From Ilex aquifolium (lineage: Eukaryota > Streptophyta > Magnoliopsida > Aquifoliales > Aquifoliaceae): a stretch of 64,000 nt of DNA. Positions 22,881-35,340 of this stretch are shown in pieces; the first letter of the stretch is position 1, and the number at the start of each line of letters is the position of its first letter. The notes beneath the pieces are model-generated. The model saw only the letters and a program-made list of their open reading frames with translations, was not told where the DNA came from and ran no database searches. The stretch is taken from NCBI GenBank assembly GCA_951799425.1, contig OX637399.1, positions 35,127,701 to 35,191,700 on the forward strand, read 5' to 3'. The translations under genes were made by a program, and so were the position numbers.

Positions 22881-23110
22881 TTTTTTTTTTTTTTTTCAGA
22901 AAGTAAACTGTAATTGTATTAATCAAACATATGATTTACAATGGATGGACACATGCAAATAGTTCCTTGCACAAAAACACAAAAAAGATATGTATAATGC
23001 CTGCTTGGACAACAACAAAAATTAATTGTAGGATTTAGAGTTGAGATGGAAGTATAGGCCTTGAGCCAGTACTTCCGACTCAACCCCTATTCCTGCCAAT
23101 TAAGATTAGA
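22881..23110 (-). mobile_element. LINE 3' end, opposite orientation
   Basis: It begins with 16 Ts (the complement of an A-tail). It contains, at 23048-23076, the reverse complement of the 29-base palindrome-like block at 22168-22196 of the neighbouring LINE 3' UTR, with one mismatch. The two fragments are thus related LINE tails inserted in opposite directions 0.7 kb apart. Confidence 0.6.
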
Positions 23111-23747
23111 TCAAAGTAAACAAGCCTATGGTTGTGTTCGTGTTACTACTATGGAGAAATGGTGATTTTTGTATGGTTCCATTATCACTGCGTCAAAAAG
23201 AAATAATGAGAATGAACTTACAACAGGGTTTTGTGGTGGAATACCATTTTAAAAGCCTCACATGTCAATACCACCTGTCTTAGAAACAACACAAGATCTG
23301 TCCAAATGAGGCCAACCTGAACAAAGTGAAGTGTTTTACTGGCTCATGGATTGGGTGGGTATGACTAAAGCCTTCATTAATTCCAAACACAATGAAATGG
23401 GTAGGTAGTTGAAAAATTCCCAACACTCTCCACTTCCTGCACTATGATTGTTTGGTCAATTTTCGTTTGTTGTATTTTTCCCTTCCATGGCCACAATTTG
23501 CCTATGGAATACTCCCAAGTTGAAATTGACATCTTGTGGTATTGACGTGTGAGGTTTTAAAATGGTTTTCCACCGCAAAACCCCTTGTAAGTTCATTGTC
23601 ATTATTTATAAATGGCATCAAATGGAGGCACAATAACCATCCACCACCACTATTTCTCACTTATTAATCATTATTACTTTTAGGGAGACCCATCCAAACT
23701 ACTTGACAAAGAAATAATTCAAAACTCAATACTTCAAGAATTTAAGG

Positions 23748-24131
23748 TCCTATTTGGTTTGTGTCTCAAAAAGTAGTATCCGAAAACTGTTTTGGTATTT
23801 TTTGTGTCGCATAACTTGTTTGATTATATAATTCTAAAAACATTTCTACGGAATAGAAAACAGTAAAACTTGTTTAGAACAGTAATTCGGAAAACAATAA
23901 AAACAGAAACGTGGTGTGAAAATGTGGTGGTGATGGTGGTGTTTTCTAAATTCTAAAAAAGTTATTTCCAAAAACATACAAAACAGTCCTAACTTGTTCT
24001 CTAAACTACCCACTTTTTGCTTTCAATTTTCAAAAAACAAAAATAAAAAACAGAGGGTCAAACAGTTTTCTCCTAGAAACTATTTTCGAAAACAAAAAAA
24101 ATATTTTTTTATTTGCAACCAAACAGAGCCA
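23748..24131 (+). mobile_element. MITE-like element with TTTGGTT termini
   Basis: The left end GGTCCTATTTGGTTTGTGTC pairs with the right end GCAACCAAACAGAGCC, whose complement reads GGCTCTGTTTGGTTGC. The interior is rich in GAAAAC/GTTTTC inverted motifs. Flanks TAA and AAA could be a decayed 3-bp target. No coding capacity. Confidence 0.55.
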
Positions 24132-25677
24132 AAGTTCTCTAAACTCGGATTTACTCGATGCATAAGGTTTGTGTTAATTGTATGCAGAAGCAGGAGTTGG
24201 TTATGGTCAAATGGCTCATGGTCCCATGGATCTCAAAAATTAAAATTTTCTATCACTGATTTCATGTAATGTTTATTCAATCCCCTAAAGTTCTTATTTT
24301 TGCATTTGTATTTTTATGTAGTCCCCCCCAATTTGAATTGCCTGCCGGGTTCCATTCTTGGTTGTATGCATGCGGAATTTGTGTTATAGTAAAGATTTCG
24401 AAAGATGAATATGGATATGGTCAAATTGATCGATTATCTCAAAAACCTCAATGAAACCCTAATTTGGATCAGGAGCACCAAGTGGGAAACACTAAGAAAC
24501 TATTGCAAGTCTTATCCAAAACAGTAAAACTCAAGGTGGGTTCGACCTTTGTGACCTATGAGTGCAGTACTATATTTGAAATGATTAAGGTTAAAATCAC
24601 AACATCTGGTTTTAAGAAGAAAAACTTACGTACGTCAGTTGGGCAGCCAGCCACTAGCTAGTTTTATTCACTGTTATATACGTCTTTGTGGGTACAAAAA
24701 CAGTAATAAAATAATTTGGATAATGGGTAGAGCACAAATGCTATTGTTAATCTGCATGGAAGTCACTAATAAATCTATGTGTTGAACATGATTAAGCAAC
24801 ATGATCGATTCTCCACATAAACTTTCACATTACGTATCTGTCTGTCCCCCTTTTTCTTTTGTCTCTAACCCACTCTTAAAAAGCTTTTGTCCTATTCCCA
24901 GGAGACACTCACCAAAGAGGCTCAAATCAACATAAGAATCACCTGCCACTATCAACATAATAAACCCTTTCTTTTTTTCGAAATAATTAGAGCATGTTTT
25001 TAGGGTATTGACTTTTGTCTACTCTAATTATTGTCCTCTAATTATGATTTCATTTTTTTCATGTGAATTTTTTAGGGGTAAACTTCATTCACACACCCGT
25101 TGTAGTTATGCATATATTCAATAATACTTCTTATATCTCCTGAAATTTCACTGCACCCCTTTTTAGATTATATTGTAGAATCACTTACACCCCTTTTCGT
25201 TAACAGTCGTCTCTGACAAGCGAAAAAGTAAAAGATTTGATTTGATATTCTTTTAAAATGTCAAAATTACCATTTACTTTGTAAATAGACTAAAGTTGTG
25301 ACCAAGTGAAAATAGAAAATGTTGAAATTTATATTATTTATCAATTGCATATTTCATTCTTGAACTTTACTTACACATATCAAACGCAAACATAAGTGTT
25401 CAAAGTTGCAGCATAATAATTGGACGAAACAGGACCTTGCAGTGAACCCATTCCAATTCATAAAAACTGGCAAAGCATGCACTCTTAGCTTCTAAATAAA
25501 TAAAGGAAGAATTTGTAATAAACAAAAAGAGGTGGCCTCTGGATAGAATCTTGTTAAGAATTACAGATAAAATTAGAAATAACTCGGTAAGAAATACACT
25601 TCTTAAAACACATCATTACTTCCGATTGGAGACTATGATTCCACTGGAAATAAAATTTTAAGAAGGCATAGGATGAC

Positions 25678-25680
<3 letters not shown>

Positions 25681-25715
<35 letters not shown>
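25681..25715. repeat. (CT)n microsatellite
   Basis: Thirty-five bases of uninterrupted CT dinucleotides. Confidence 0.95.
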
Positions 25716-25716
<1 letters not shown>

Positions 25717-26231
25717 AACTTAGAGATTACAAAAAAGGTTAATTGCAGTGTTAAAAAGAGTTCTCCTTTTCGTAATGCTTGAATAAAACTTGGTGTATTA
25801 TTGTTCATCATCACCTTATGCACCACATGAACAGTTTCCAACTTTTTTTTTTTTTTGTTTTTTTGGTAAATTTCATCCACCCCCTTTCTAGATTACTCTT
25901 ATCTTCATAGATATTCCCTGCGTTATATAAAATTTCACTTCAATCTCTTCTAGTGTATAAATTTGTTTCATGCACACCCCTTGCCGTTAGGAACCGTTAC
26001 TGAAACATCAACAAGGGTTGAGTTGAGGGCATCCAATTTTTTTACAATTTACCTAAAATACCCTTGTCTTCTACACCCTCTTCCTTATTAGTTATTTCCT
26101 TTTCTTCTGTCACTGCACATGCCCACCCATAGTATCACACTCCTCTCTCCTACCCACCACGCCTCTATCTCTTCTTCTTCTGTTAACAATGGCACTCTTC
26201 TCCCCCAAAGAAGTAGGAGTTCATAATACAC

Positions 26232-26275
26232 AACCCCCCCCCCCCCCCCCCCCCAACACACACACACACACACAT
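26232..26275. repeat. Poly-C / (CA)n tract
   Basis: A run of more than 20 Cs followed by CA repeats. Homopolymers of this length are error-prone in assemblies. Confidence 0.9.
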
Positions 26276-26363
26276 TATCAAACACCACATTGGGTACAAA
26301 CTTATTAACTAGCACATATTCTGCACACCCCTTCACAACACCGACTAGGAATATAATTCTACA

Positions 26364-26401
<38 letters not shown>

Positions 26402-28050
26402 TTGGCTGCTTCCTCTTCTTTATTGCTGCAGAGACCCAAGGTCTCTCTTCTTTTTTCTCATCCCATTTCAGCCTTCTATCTCTGCTATTCTTTTCTTTTT
26501 TTCTTGTTAGGTTTAAAAATTTAAACTGCTTCCTACATTATGGCCCCAATATTACCCCTTTATTTTCAGTTGCACTACAATATTAATTTGGTATATATGG
26601 AAACAAAATTCTTTTACTCAAGATTCTTTCAAATAGAAATAGAGAACGAAATAACTAGAAAAATTGTTATAATCACCTTTTTCTAGAGGGATCATCTAGA
26701 AAGTGAGTCGTTTCTCGAAAGGATCTCATCTCATAATTATCCATGACTGTTTATGTCTCTGGCATGACCACTTGATGAAATGTTGAGGGAAGTGGAGTAA
26801 ATGGCCGATAACAATGGAAAGTGGAGTAATTATCCGTGCAGCACATGAATTACCTAACTGGGGCCTTGCAATGAAATTCAAAGGACCAATGTTACCTGGA
26901 GACCTACCTGACCAAGTCAGAGAAAGAATGGAAAAGGATGCAATGCCAGCCATACTCCAACTAGAGGAATAGATAGACTAGAATATAGCTCTCTTTATTG
27001 TATCTCTGTTTTTCCAAGCAAAAAAAACACTAGTCTTTTAGCATTATTTCCCCATTGAAGCATCCAAATAGTTGAATTCAATACCATAATTTTTATCTAC
27101 TGAGAGACTTCGCCTGACATGCGAATAAAGACATCAATTCCACCCTTCATGGCTTCATTTGCTCAACAAACTACATAAAAAAATAACAGCATCATTTTTA
27201 TCGTCAATTAAACCTATCTCATTTAACAAGTTCATAAAGTCGAGCTCAAAGGAATTACAAAAATTGACCCAATCTGAAAATGCAAGCACTATAATGATTT
27301 GGAATGTAAAAAATTACCCTGAATTGCCATGCTGCATCAAACAAGACAATCACGGAGCCATCAAAATCAATGTATCACTGACCATTCAAGACAATCTCTG
27401 CCAATTGAATGTTGCCACTTAACCCAGATGCCTTGCAGGATGGCATGAATGAAAAGCCATCAAGAAGCTTCACACATTTCAACCCCCATTTGACCATCAA
27501 GAACTCAATGAGATGATGTCCACTGCACATAGTCAGAACCAAGGCCAATTTATAATCACAGGGAGACAGAAAGAGAGGGACAAAATTATGTATTGCTATT
27601 AGAAAAACACCTACCTCTAAAAGCACATGTGGCAGACTTAAAAAAGTGCAGGACAGAAAGAAGACAAAGGATACCTTCGATTGTGATAGGTGGTCATAAA
27701 AACTGAACCAGGAGAATTCTGGAGGATGAACGCCACGGTGGCAAAGAGATCATCGAAGGCTTACCATCACATGTACATCGAATATCTCATGTTCAATTCA
27801 TTAAAAAGAGTAGAAGAAGACTGAAACATAACATACAGGAAGATAAACAAGCAGCACAACAAAATAATCCTACCACTTGCATCATACAACACATCAGCCC
27901 CAAGGATAATTTTCGGCCGTAGATTGAAGATAGGCTCATCCAAACGCCCCATGTGAGTCCCGATACCTACAAGATTAAGTGAATTACCAGAAAAACAACA
28001 CAGACACTCTGGTGTAAACAATTTTTTCCTTTCTCTTTTTTTTAATTTTG

Positions 28051-28067
28051 GGGGGGGGGGGGGGGGC
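28051..28067. repeat. Poly-G tract
   Basis: Seventeen Gs inside intron 4 of the METTL23-like pseudogene. Confidence 0.9.
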
Positions 28068-28559
28068 TGGAAGGTAATTAAGGTTTAAACTTGATAGCGT
28101 GATTTGACATCATCATCTTCATGTAAAAAGGGGATGGGAATAGGTGTCTAGATAACTCCAGGCCAGGAGATGTATTAAGCATCCTTATTGATAAATAGGC
28201 GTCCCAATGCAAAAAATTTCAATAGCCAACCAAAATGAACTCCTATCTGCACAAATACATCACGAGCATTGGCAGCTTGCAAGATAAGAACAATATGGGA
28301 GATAGTTTACTTTGCACTTGAGATTATTTAAGTGCACACTTTTCTCATGTTAGCCAGCACCTGCAGATCCAAAACAATACTGTTGTAAAAAATAGGAAAT
28401 TACCTGCAGAAATATAAAAAGATTCGCAAACCCCTAATTAAAGCCAAAATCCTGAGAGAAAAAGATCAAACAACTTAGAGAAAAAAAAAGTAATGAGTAT
28501 TAACAATTTGGCTAAATAGAAAAGCCATAGTGAGTGTTTTTCACTACTCGGCATGTCTT

Positions 28560-30390
28560 AATCCCCACCACTTGAGAATGTGAATAGATTAACGTCGACC
28601 ATAATCCCCAAGTCTTTCCAAGATTTCTGCGAAGTTGTATCCCTTAAATCATTCCCTTGATTGATGTAGCTGAATCACTGTGATTGTGCCTTGTACAAAG
28701 CAGGACATCATTGTACTAGTATAAATAGGTGATGTATCCCAAAACCAATGTAGGGCTCCAATTCATTTGTTTTCTTTTCCAGATGGTATTAGAATCTAGA
28801 GGTCATGAGTAAAAATCACACCATCAGGTTAAGCTTTTACAGTAGTGAGTGGTTTAACATGATATAAGAGTGACATGTTGGTTGTTCTATCGAACATCAC
28901 ACACGCTTGGTTGCCAAAGAATTAATCAGAAGGAAGGTTGAATTATGCTGAGATCTTTAGTCCGGTTGTCAAACCATTCACCATTCACACTGTTTTTGCC
29001 CTTGCCATATCTCTCAAATGGCCTTCATAGCAACTTGATGTTCGTAATTCCTTTCTTAATGGTTTCTTGTGGAAAGAAGTTTACATGAAAGAGGTTCTCT
29101 AATCCTTCTCGGTGTATGTTGATATACTAGGGATTGTTGTATGATGATGTACCGGTGATTATGCTATTGAAATTAATCATTTTATTAATTCTTTATGTTG
29201 AGCATCTAACAACCACAAATTGGAAAAATTGACTTCTTTCTTGGCATGGAGATTCGGCACACATCGAATACTATTTCCCTCAAGCTCGTTATGCTTCTGA
29301 TCTATTAACAAAATTCAATGTGGCCACTTGTAAACCATACTCCACACCATTACATTCGACCTCACGTCTTTCTAGTCTTGATGATGATCCTCCGATCCTA
29401 CCAAATATTGTAGCATGGTTGTCGGTTTTCAATCTCACCCTTTCATAGCCAGATATTGCCTTGGATGTCAATTGAATTTGTCAATTTATGCAAAATCCCT
29501 AGATGGTCGGCGTTCCACTGCTTGTGCTTGTATTTTCGTTCATCCTAATCTTCCCACATGGATTGCCAAGAAACAAGTTCGTTGCCTCTCACTCTAACAC
29601 CGAAACTAAATATTAGGCTCTTGCTACAACCATTGCTAAAGTTTGTTGGCTTTGCTATCCTATTCAAGAACTCGACATCCAACTTCACTTTCCTACCCAC
29701 ATATTTTGTGACAATATATCGGTGATGTATCACAAGCACGGACATAGATATGCAGACACAACATTTTTCAAAAAAGTAAGACACGGACACGTTGGGAATA
29801 TGTTACAAAAAATTATATTTTATATATAACATTATATAATTCCCAAATATAGGGGTAATGATATGCAATTCATAAAAAATTCAGTTTTTTATGATAAGAG
29901 AATCTTACGTGTAGTCATCTGTGTGAATTTCTAGACTAAAGCATCATCATAATAGCCAATAATCATCATTTTTTTTTTTTTACAGATGTGTACCTAATAT
30001 ATAATTTAAATAATTGCTCTCATTTTCTCAATTCTTCTTTTTTTAAACTTTTATGCATCTTTTATTTTTATTATTATATTTGGAGTACAAGTTTAACATG
30101 TCTAATATTAGTAATTATATGTTCTCAAAATTTTAAACTTTTTTAATCATATTTCAACATGTTTATTGTTTAATAGTGGACACATTCTAAAGAAGTGTCA
30201 GAACGTCACCAAAGAAGTGTCAGACACGTGTCCGAAATTAAAAAAATTTCATTTAATTATGGACACAAATAAGAGTGTCCAAAGAGTGTTGATGTCTGAT
30301 ACGGATATGTCACCTTCTCGAAAGTGTCCATGCTTCATAGTGTATCACAGAAGCAATGTATAGCTCCAATTCATTCGTCTTCTTTTCCCA
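28560..30390 (+). mobile_element. Degraded Ty1/copia retrotransposon
   Basis: A PBS-like TGGTATTAGAATC (compare TGGTATCAGAGC, the initiator-Met tRNA match) lies at about 28793. Broken coding follows. At about 28930-29100 the frame encodes NYAEIFSPVVKPFTIHTVF and QLDVRNSFLNGFLWKEVYM, the copia reverse-transcriptase signatures; RNase H-like pieces (AKKQVRCLS...SNTE, then IFCDN) lie at about 29550-29720. A block CAATGTAGGGCTCCAATTCATT at 28748 recurs as CAATGTATAGCTCCAATTCATT at 30354, marking LTR remnants at both sides. Gag, protease and integrase are missing. It sits inside an intron of the METTL23-like pseudogene, opposite to its sense. Confidence 0.75.
29726..30349 (+). mobile_element. MITE in the copia element (9-bp target duplication)
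   Basis: The element spans 29735-30340 (606 bp) and is flanked by TGTATCACA at 29726-29734 and 30341-30349. Ends are AGCACGGACA... and ...TGTCCATGCTTCATAG, imperfect inverted repeats. The 9-bp target fits Mutator-type MITEs. It interrupts the remnant of the copia element, so it is the youngest layer of this nest. Confidence 0.8.
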
Positions 30391-32291
30391 CGTGGATTTA
30401 GAAAATGAAAAAGAGTTAATACTTATAGTTTCAAAATCCAACTTATACCTAATTCAATTTCAAATTTGGAAGTACATCAATTTTTCGGAGCTGAAAAAGT
30501 CCCCCCCCCCAAAAAAAAAAAAACACACACACACACACACAACCCAACTCATTAGTACATCTAAGTCATGCCTATTTTCTTTCTAGTGGATCAGTTTTTG
30601 AAATTCTGTCATAAACTTCGGCTCTAAACTTTTGGCGTCTATAGTTCAAGCAATGCATGAATGATATGGCTAGAATGGGGCTACATGACCAGTATATATT
30701 CCTAAGAATGGTTTTTGCACATACAAAGAAAAAAAAAATATCTTAGTTTTAGAAGGATTCATTTAATAAAGTACTAATCTACTTCTACTCCAAGCTTAAT
30801 TACTGGTTGAGTATGCCAGTCACTTATAATCAAATCACATAGTGGATTTACTATCCTGAATCACCTGAGTTAGCCTCTACGTTAAGAAAAAGAAATCATA
30901 TCCTTGGTTATCCGTATAGGTAAGATAGACACCTCCTTCTATAGGGATAATGAACTTAAAACTTCAATTTCGCTAGAGAACGTCCTCAACAACAATGTAT
31001 GAAGCAAGCTGTCAGAGTTTTGGCAGACAAACCGGAAAAATTGGGCCTTGTGTGGGAGTTCTCTTTGGTGTCTCAAAGGGAAAGAACATCACAAAAAGGT
31101 GGATCTTGTTGTAAAACAAAGTCAGTAGATTGGAACTTATAACTTTGCACAAAAACTAGGCATTGCACCCAGCTTGGACCATTTGAGGTATCAACTAGCA
31201 TTTAAAAGTAAATAGAATCTCTTTTTTGGCTATTTCTTAAGTGTAAAGTCTCGTGATGTAAATATATCCCCTGAGAAATATATATTATCAACCAATTCAT
31301 TCGCAGTTTCAACATTTGATGAAAGAAAGGCCCAAAAAATGGCATATAGAAGTCACATGTTTGTACAGGACATTACAGGTCACCTGATTGGGAACTTAGA
31401 TTAGTTAACAGTTGCAAAGAATAACACAATAACACCATAGTTCAAGCAAGAATCTGAAATACATGCTAACCACTATTACTAACAATGACTACCTCGAGTC
31501 TATTCATATCATCAGTTAATGTTACATTTGCACCCACTTTAGCGGCGACCAATCCGGGCAGTGAAGTTCCAGCTCCAATCTGCAAAATAACAAGTAGATA
31601 AAGAAATAGATAATAACACCCCAGTACAACAGAGTATATTAATGCTTAAATTATACAAAAAAACAAATACAGTAAGTGACATGAGCATAATTTGAGTGTT
31701 TTGAAAACATACCTCGACTACATTTACTCCGGAAAAGCGAGATCTTTGTTGCCAAACGTACTCAGCTAGAACAATACTACAAGGCCAGACGAACAACCCA
31801 TAATCTTCCTTCATACTCTGGACCAATAACGTCGACAAAACCCCCAAAAAAAAAAAATCAGGTGGCGCTAAGAATTTATACGAGAATTTTTTTATTTAAA
31901 AAAAAAAAGATGAAAGCAATTGAGTACGAACCCTAAATTACACTAAAAATTCATTTCGTGGAGTAGCACCTCGATGATGGTAATGGAGAAGGCATCTGAG
32001 GTTTCTCTGGAGTTCCCGAAATGATGCCGAGACGTCGTACTCATGTGTCGGACGGGCGATCCAGCTGTCAATTCCTCGGCGTCTGCGCCTTCCATTTCGA
32101 TCTTCCAGAGTGGGGAGGGGAGCATTTGAATGGACAGTATCTAGTATCCCATTAATTAGCAGCTCCTCCAGCCTGAGGACCACTCGTCATAGCACCATGA
32201 AAAATAAGTTTTAATTTAGGGAGAGTTAACGATTTGCTATTTAATCGTTTAGACTCTGACACTTAAAATATTACAAATAGACCTCGTAAAA

Positions 32292-33131
32292 TTTATATAT
32301 AATAAAGTAGTTTACAATTCAAATTTTAAAAGATAAACAAAATGGTTTTTATTTTTCGCGGTTCAGATCACTTTAAAGTTAATCTAACGGCTAATTTTTA
32401 ACACCCTAAATTTAATAGGAAAAATGGGCTCCTAAGAGTGTTTTTGGAGTGACTTTTTAAAAGTACTTTTAGAAATTATTTTTCATAAATACTTTTAAAA
32501 AAAAAATAGTATTTGAAACCGCTCCACCACTACCTCTACCACCACCACCCCCACCACCACTACCTCCACCACCGCCGTCGCCACCACCGTCACCACCACT
32601 TCCGCCGCCTCCACCACCACCGCCACCACCATCGTCGCCGCCACCACCACCATTGCCATCACCGCCACCACCACCACCACCACCATCACAATCACCACCA
32701 TCATCACTGTCGTCGTCGCCGTCATCGTCATCGCCGCCACCACCACCACCACTGTCGTCGCTGCCACCACCACCATTGTCGTCGCCGTCACCACCACTGT
32801 TACCACCGCCATCACCACCGCCGCCGCCGCCATCTCCATCGCTGCTGCCACCATCATCGCCACCACCACCACAACCATCACCATCGTCGCCACCACCGCC
32901 ACCGTCGCTGCCGCCGCCACCACCACCGTTGCCGCCGTCGCCCCCATCACCACCACCGCCACCACTGTCATTGCCACCCACCACCATCACCTCCCACCCC
33001 CACTACAACCGATGCTTAAATTCATTTATCTCTCTTCTATGTTTGTGATTTGATTTTAGATATGAATACAAATATGTTTATTGTTTACTATTTTTTATTA
33101 CTCTGTGCCTTCAGGCACAGGTAATAACTAG
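32292..33131 (+). mobile_element. Non-autonomous Helitron, CAC/ACC-repeat family (Hel-1)
   Basis: The 5' end TTTATATATAATAAAGTAG matches the family consensus TCTATATAATAAAGTA seen intact at 62497 (-). The 3' end has the hairpin GTGCC-TTCA-GGCAC (33105-33118), then CTAG (33128-33131) before a T, the Helitron signature. The interior (32521-33003) is almost entirely CAC/CCA/CCG trinucleotides. The first 230 bases, including GTTCAGATC and TAATCTAACGGCTAAT, are closely similar to those of the reverse copy at 62270-62497. No Rep/helicase is encoded. Confidence 0.85.
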
Positions 33132-33728
33132 TATATAATAAAGTACAATACAATTCAAATATCAAAAGATAAACAAAATGACTTTTACTATTCGTGGTTG
33201 AGATCGTTTTCAATTTTATTTTAAAGTTAATCTAACGGCTAATATAATTTAGAACTATTTTTAAAAAGTCACTTCAAACACACCTTCACTGCCCCACCAC
33301 CACCATTACACCACCACCTTAACTTCAACAACCACCACCACTGTCACCACGCCACCATCACTACCACACACGTCGTCCCACCACCACTATCATCACTACC
33401 ACTATTCCTATCGTCCCACCACTACCATCATCACCGCTGCTGTCACCCTATCACTACCACCACCGCTGTCATCTCACCACCACCTCTTCTACAACAACCA
33501 TCAACACCATCGTCGCCGCCGCCACCACCACGCCACAACTACCCCACCACCAACATCTCATCACTGTCTCCCACCACCACCACTGCCGTCCATCATCACT
33601 ATTACCACTCGCTCCAACTACAATCGGTGCTTAAATTTTTTCTCTCTCCTCTATCTTTATAATTTAATTTTTGGTGTAAATACAAATATATTTATTATTC
33701 CGTATCTTCAGGCACGAGAAATATCTAG
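33132..33728 (+). mobile_element. Non-autonomous Helitron (Hel-2), head to tail with Hel-1
   Basis: It starts TATATAATAAAGTACAATAC right after the CTAG of Hel-1, so the initial TC is lacking, and ends with a CTTCAGG hairpin remnant and ATCTAG at 33725-33728. It carries the same subterminal GTTGAGATCG / TTAATCTAACGGCTAAT and a shorter CACCAC tract (33290-33620). Confidence 0.8.
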
Positions 33729-34376
33729 TTTATATACATGTAACACTTAGACTCTTATTGTAAATATATCGGCTAATAAATTATACTTAGACCCCTTAAG
33801 TTTAAAATATTATATTTAGACAAAAAAATACTTCAATCAAATATAGAATATCAAATATTTTAAATTTTACAACCAAAATTCATATTCTATTGTATTATTT
33901 ATTGAAATAAAATTAAAAATAAAAATTTAATTTTTTCTTAAAAAATCGTAAATAATATTTTCGTCTAGACCCCAAATTAAGTTGGACCGCCCCTGGTTAA
34001 AGTTACGGTGTTAAATTTATTTGTTGGGTATATGAATGTCTGTTTGTATGTTGCACTTTCACGCTTATCACTTCAGTACATGGAGTTGGACCCAGTTAGA
34101 GGGAGAAAGAGATATTTGGTCTAGTGTCTGTTTCTCCCATCCAGGGCCGGCCTAGGCCACTTAGGTGACTGCCTACGGCCCCTTTTTTTGTAAAATTTTG
34201 GGGCTCTCAATTTATATTTTTAGTTATGGGTACATATATTTTGAATGGACTGATTTGAAGAGGCCCAAAATTTTATTAATAGGCCCATTAGCTCTATAAC
34301 AATTTACCTAGTAAATTGCTCCACTTGCCAGCCGTATTAGACGCCTAGACTTTAGCAACAACGTCTCTCTCTTTCT

Positions 34377-35340
34377 TGTCTATGAAAAAAGGAATTCAAT
34401 TAGCAAAAATACGAGATGTTTTAATTCAATTAGCAAAAATTAGTGAAGATCTTAAAACAAAGAGTGAAACCACATGCTTAGCTACATATAAGATTGAAAA
34501 TTTTGAATTTTTATTGGGTATAAATATTTGGTATAATATATTATTTGTTGTTAACACAGTTAGTAAAAACTTACGATCCAAAGACATGCATATTGATGTT
34601 GTTATTGATCAATTAAAATGATTTATTTCTTTATTATAATCATATAGAGAAAATGGATTTCACTCTACTTCGATTTCATCAAAAGAAATTGCACTTGAAA
34701 TGAAAATAGAACCAGTATTTTGTGAAAACCATAAAATTCTTAGGAAAAAACAATTTTGGTGATGTAGTTGAGAATGCAGTAACACTATTAGCTGAAGAAC
34801 CTTTTAGAATTGAGTATTTTTTATATGTAGTTGATTTAGTTATTTCTTCAATCCAAAGTAGGTTTGAAAATTTCAAAATATATGAAAATATTTTTGGTTT
34901 TTTATTTTGTTTTAAAAAATTAAAATCTTTAGATGATGATAGTTTGAAAATGTATTGTCTTAACCTTGAAATTTTTTTGAAGCATGACTTATTTTCTGAT
35001 ATATAGATGGTTTAGATTTATTTCTAGAATTGAATCTATTAAGAAAGACTTACAATATGAAATTAATACTCCAGCTGAAACCCTAACTTATATAAAACAA
35101 TTATATATTTTTTTTCAAATGCATGTATAACTTTTATAATATTGTTAACAACGCAGTAGCTTCGGGTGAGAGAAGTTTTTCAAAATTTAAATTAATAAAA
35201 TCTTATCTCCGATCAACTATGTCATAAGAAAGATTAAATGAATTAACTATATTAAATATTGAAAATGATATATTAGCAAAACTTGAATATAAAAATTTAA
35301 TCAATATTTTGCATCTCAAAAAGTAAGAAAAATAGCCTTT
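34377..35340 (+). pseudogene. hAT transposase (ZMYM1/TTF-type) C-terminal half, broken
   Basis: Family-like segments follow each other in shifting frames: SEDLKTKSETTCLA, NIWYNILFVVNTVSKNLRSK and SKDMHID (34376-34621), EIALEMKIEPVF, then FRIEYFLYVVDLVISSIQSRF, IFGFLF and KMYCLNLEIFLKHD (34722-35006), and near the end AVASGERSFSKFKLIKSYLR (about 35155-35215). The last is the hAT C-terminal dimerisation region (Dimer_Tnp_hAT). Several stops and frameshifts interrupt it. The N-terminal TTF zinc finger and part of the catalytic domain are absent. It cannot encode an active enzyme. Confidence 0.85.

Larger units (their letters stand above)
24132..27374. other. Intergenic DNA with simple repeats
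   Basis: No gene is recognised. Simple repeats are 35 bases of CT at 25681-25715, a C-run at 26232-26254 followed by CA repeats, and CA then TA repeats at 26364-26400. Two segments beginning GGTAAACTTCATTCACACACCC (about 25076) and GGTAAATTTCATCCACCCCC (about 25865) are related MITE-like sequences. Confidence 0.4.
27375..32125 (-). pseudogene. METTL23-like methyltransferase pseudogene
   Basis: Seven exons read right to left: 32125-31970, 31817-31713, 31579-31493, 28360-28311, 27966-27874, 27759-27675 and 27522-27375. All keep plausible splice sites. Encoded motifs follow the plant METTL23 (Methyltransf_16) order: MKEDYGLFVWPCSIVLAEYV, IGAGTSLPGLVAAK (SAM-binding loop I), KIILGADVLYDAS, FDDLFATVAFILQNSPGSVF and HHLIEFLMVKWGLKCVKLLD. 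Exon 4 (50 nt) has lost the frame by a net -1 and reads into a stop. Exon 5 has a second one-base loss (GTTTGGATGAG where GTTTGGGATGAG is expected). The copia/MITE nest (about 28.56-30.39 kb) lies in the enlarged intron between exons 3 and 4. The other exons remain well conserved, so inactivation looks recent, or else the two shifts are sequence errors and the gene is alive. Family function: small protein methyltransferase. Confidence 0.82.

Noticed and set aside
32469..33048. Long overlapping frames on both strands (His/Pro/Arg-, Gly/Asp- and Val/Ala-rich)
   Set aside because: All are by-products of CAC/CCG trinucleotide repeats inside a Helitron, where nearly every frame is open. No promoter, domain or splice context supports a protein.
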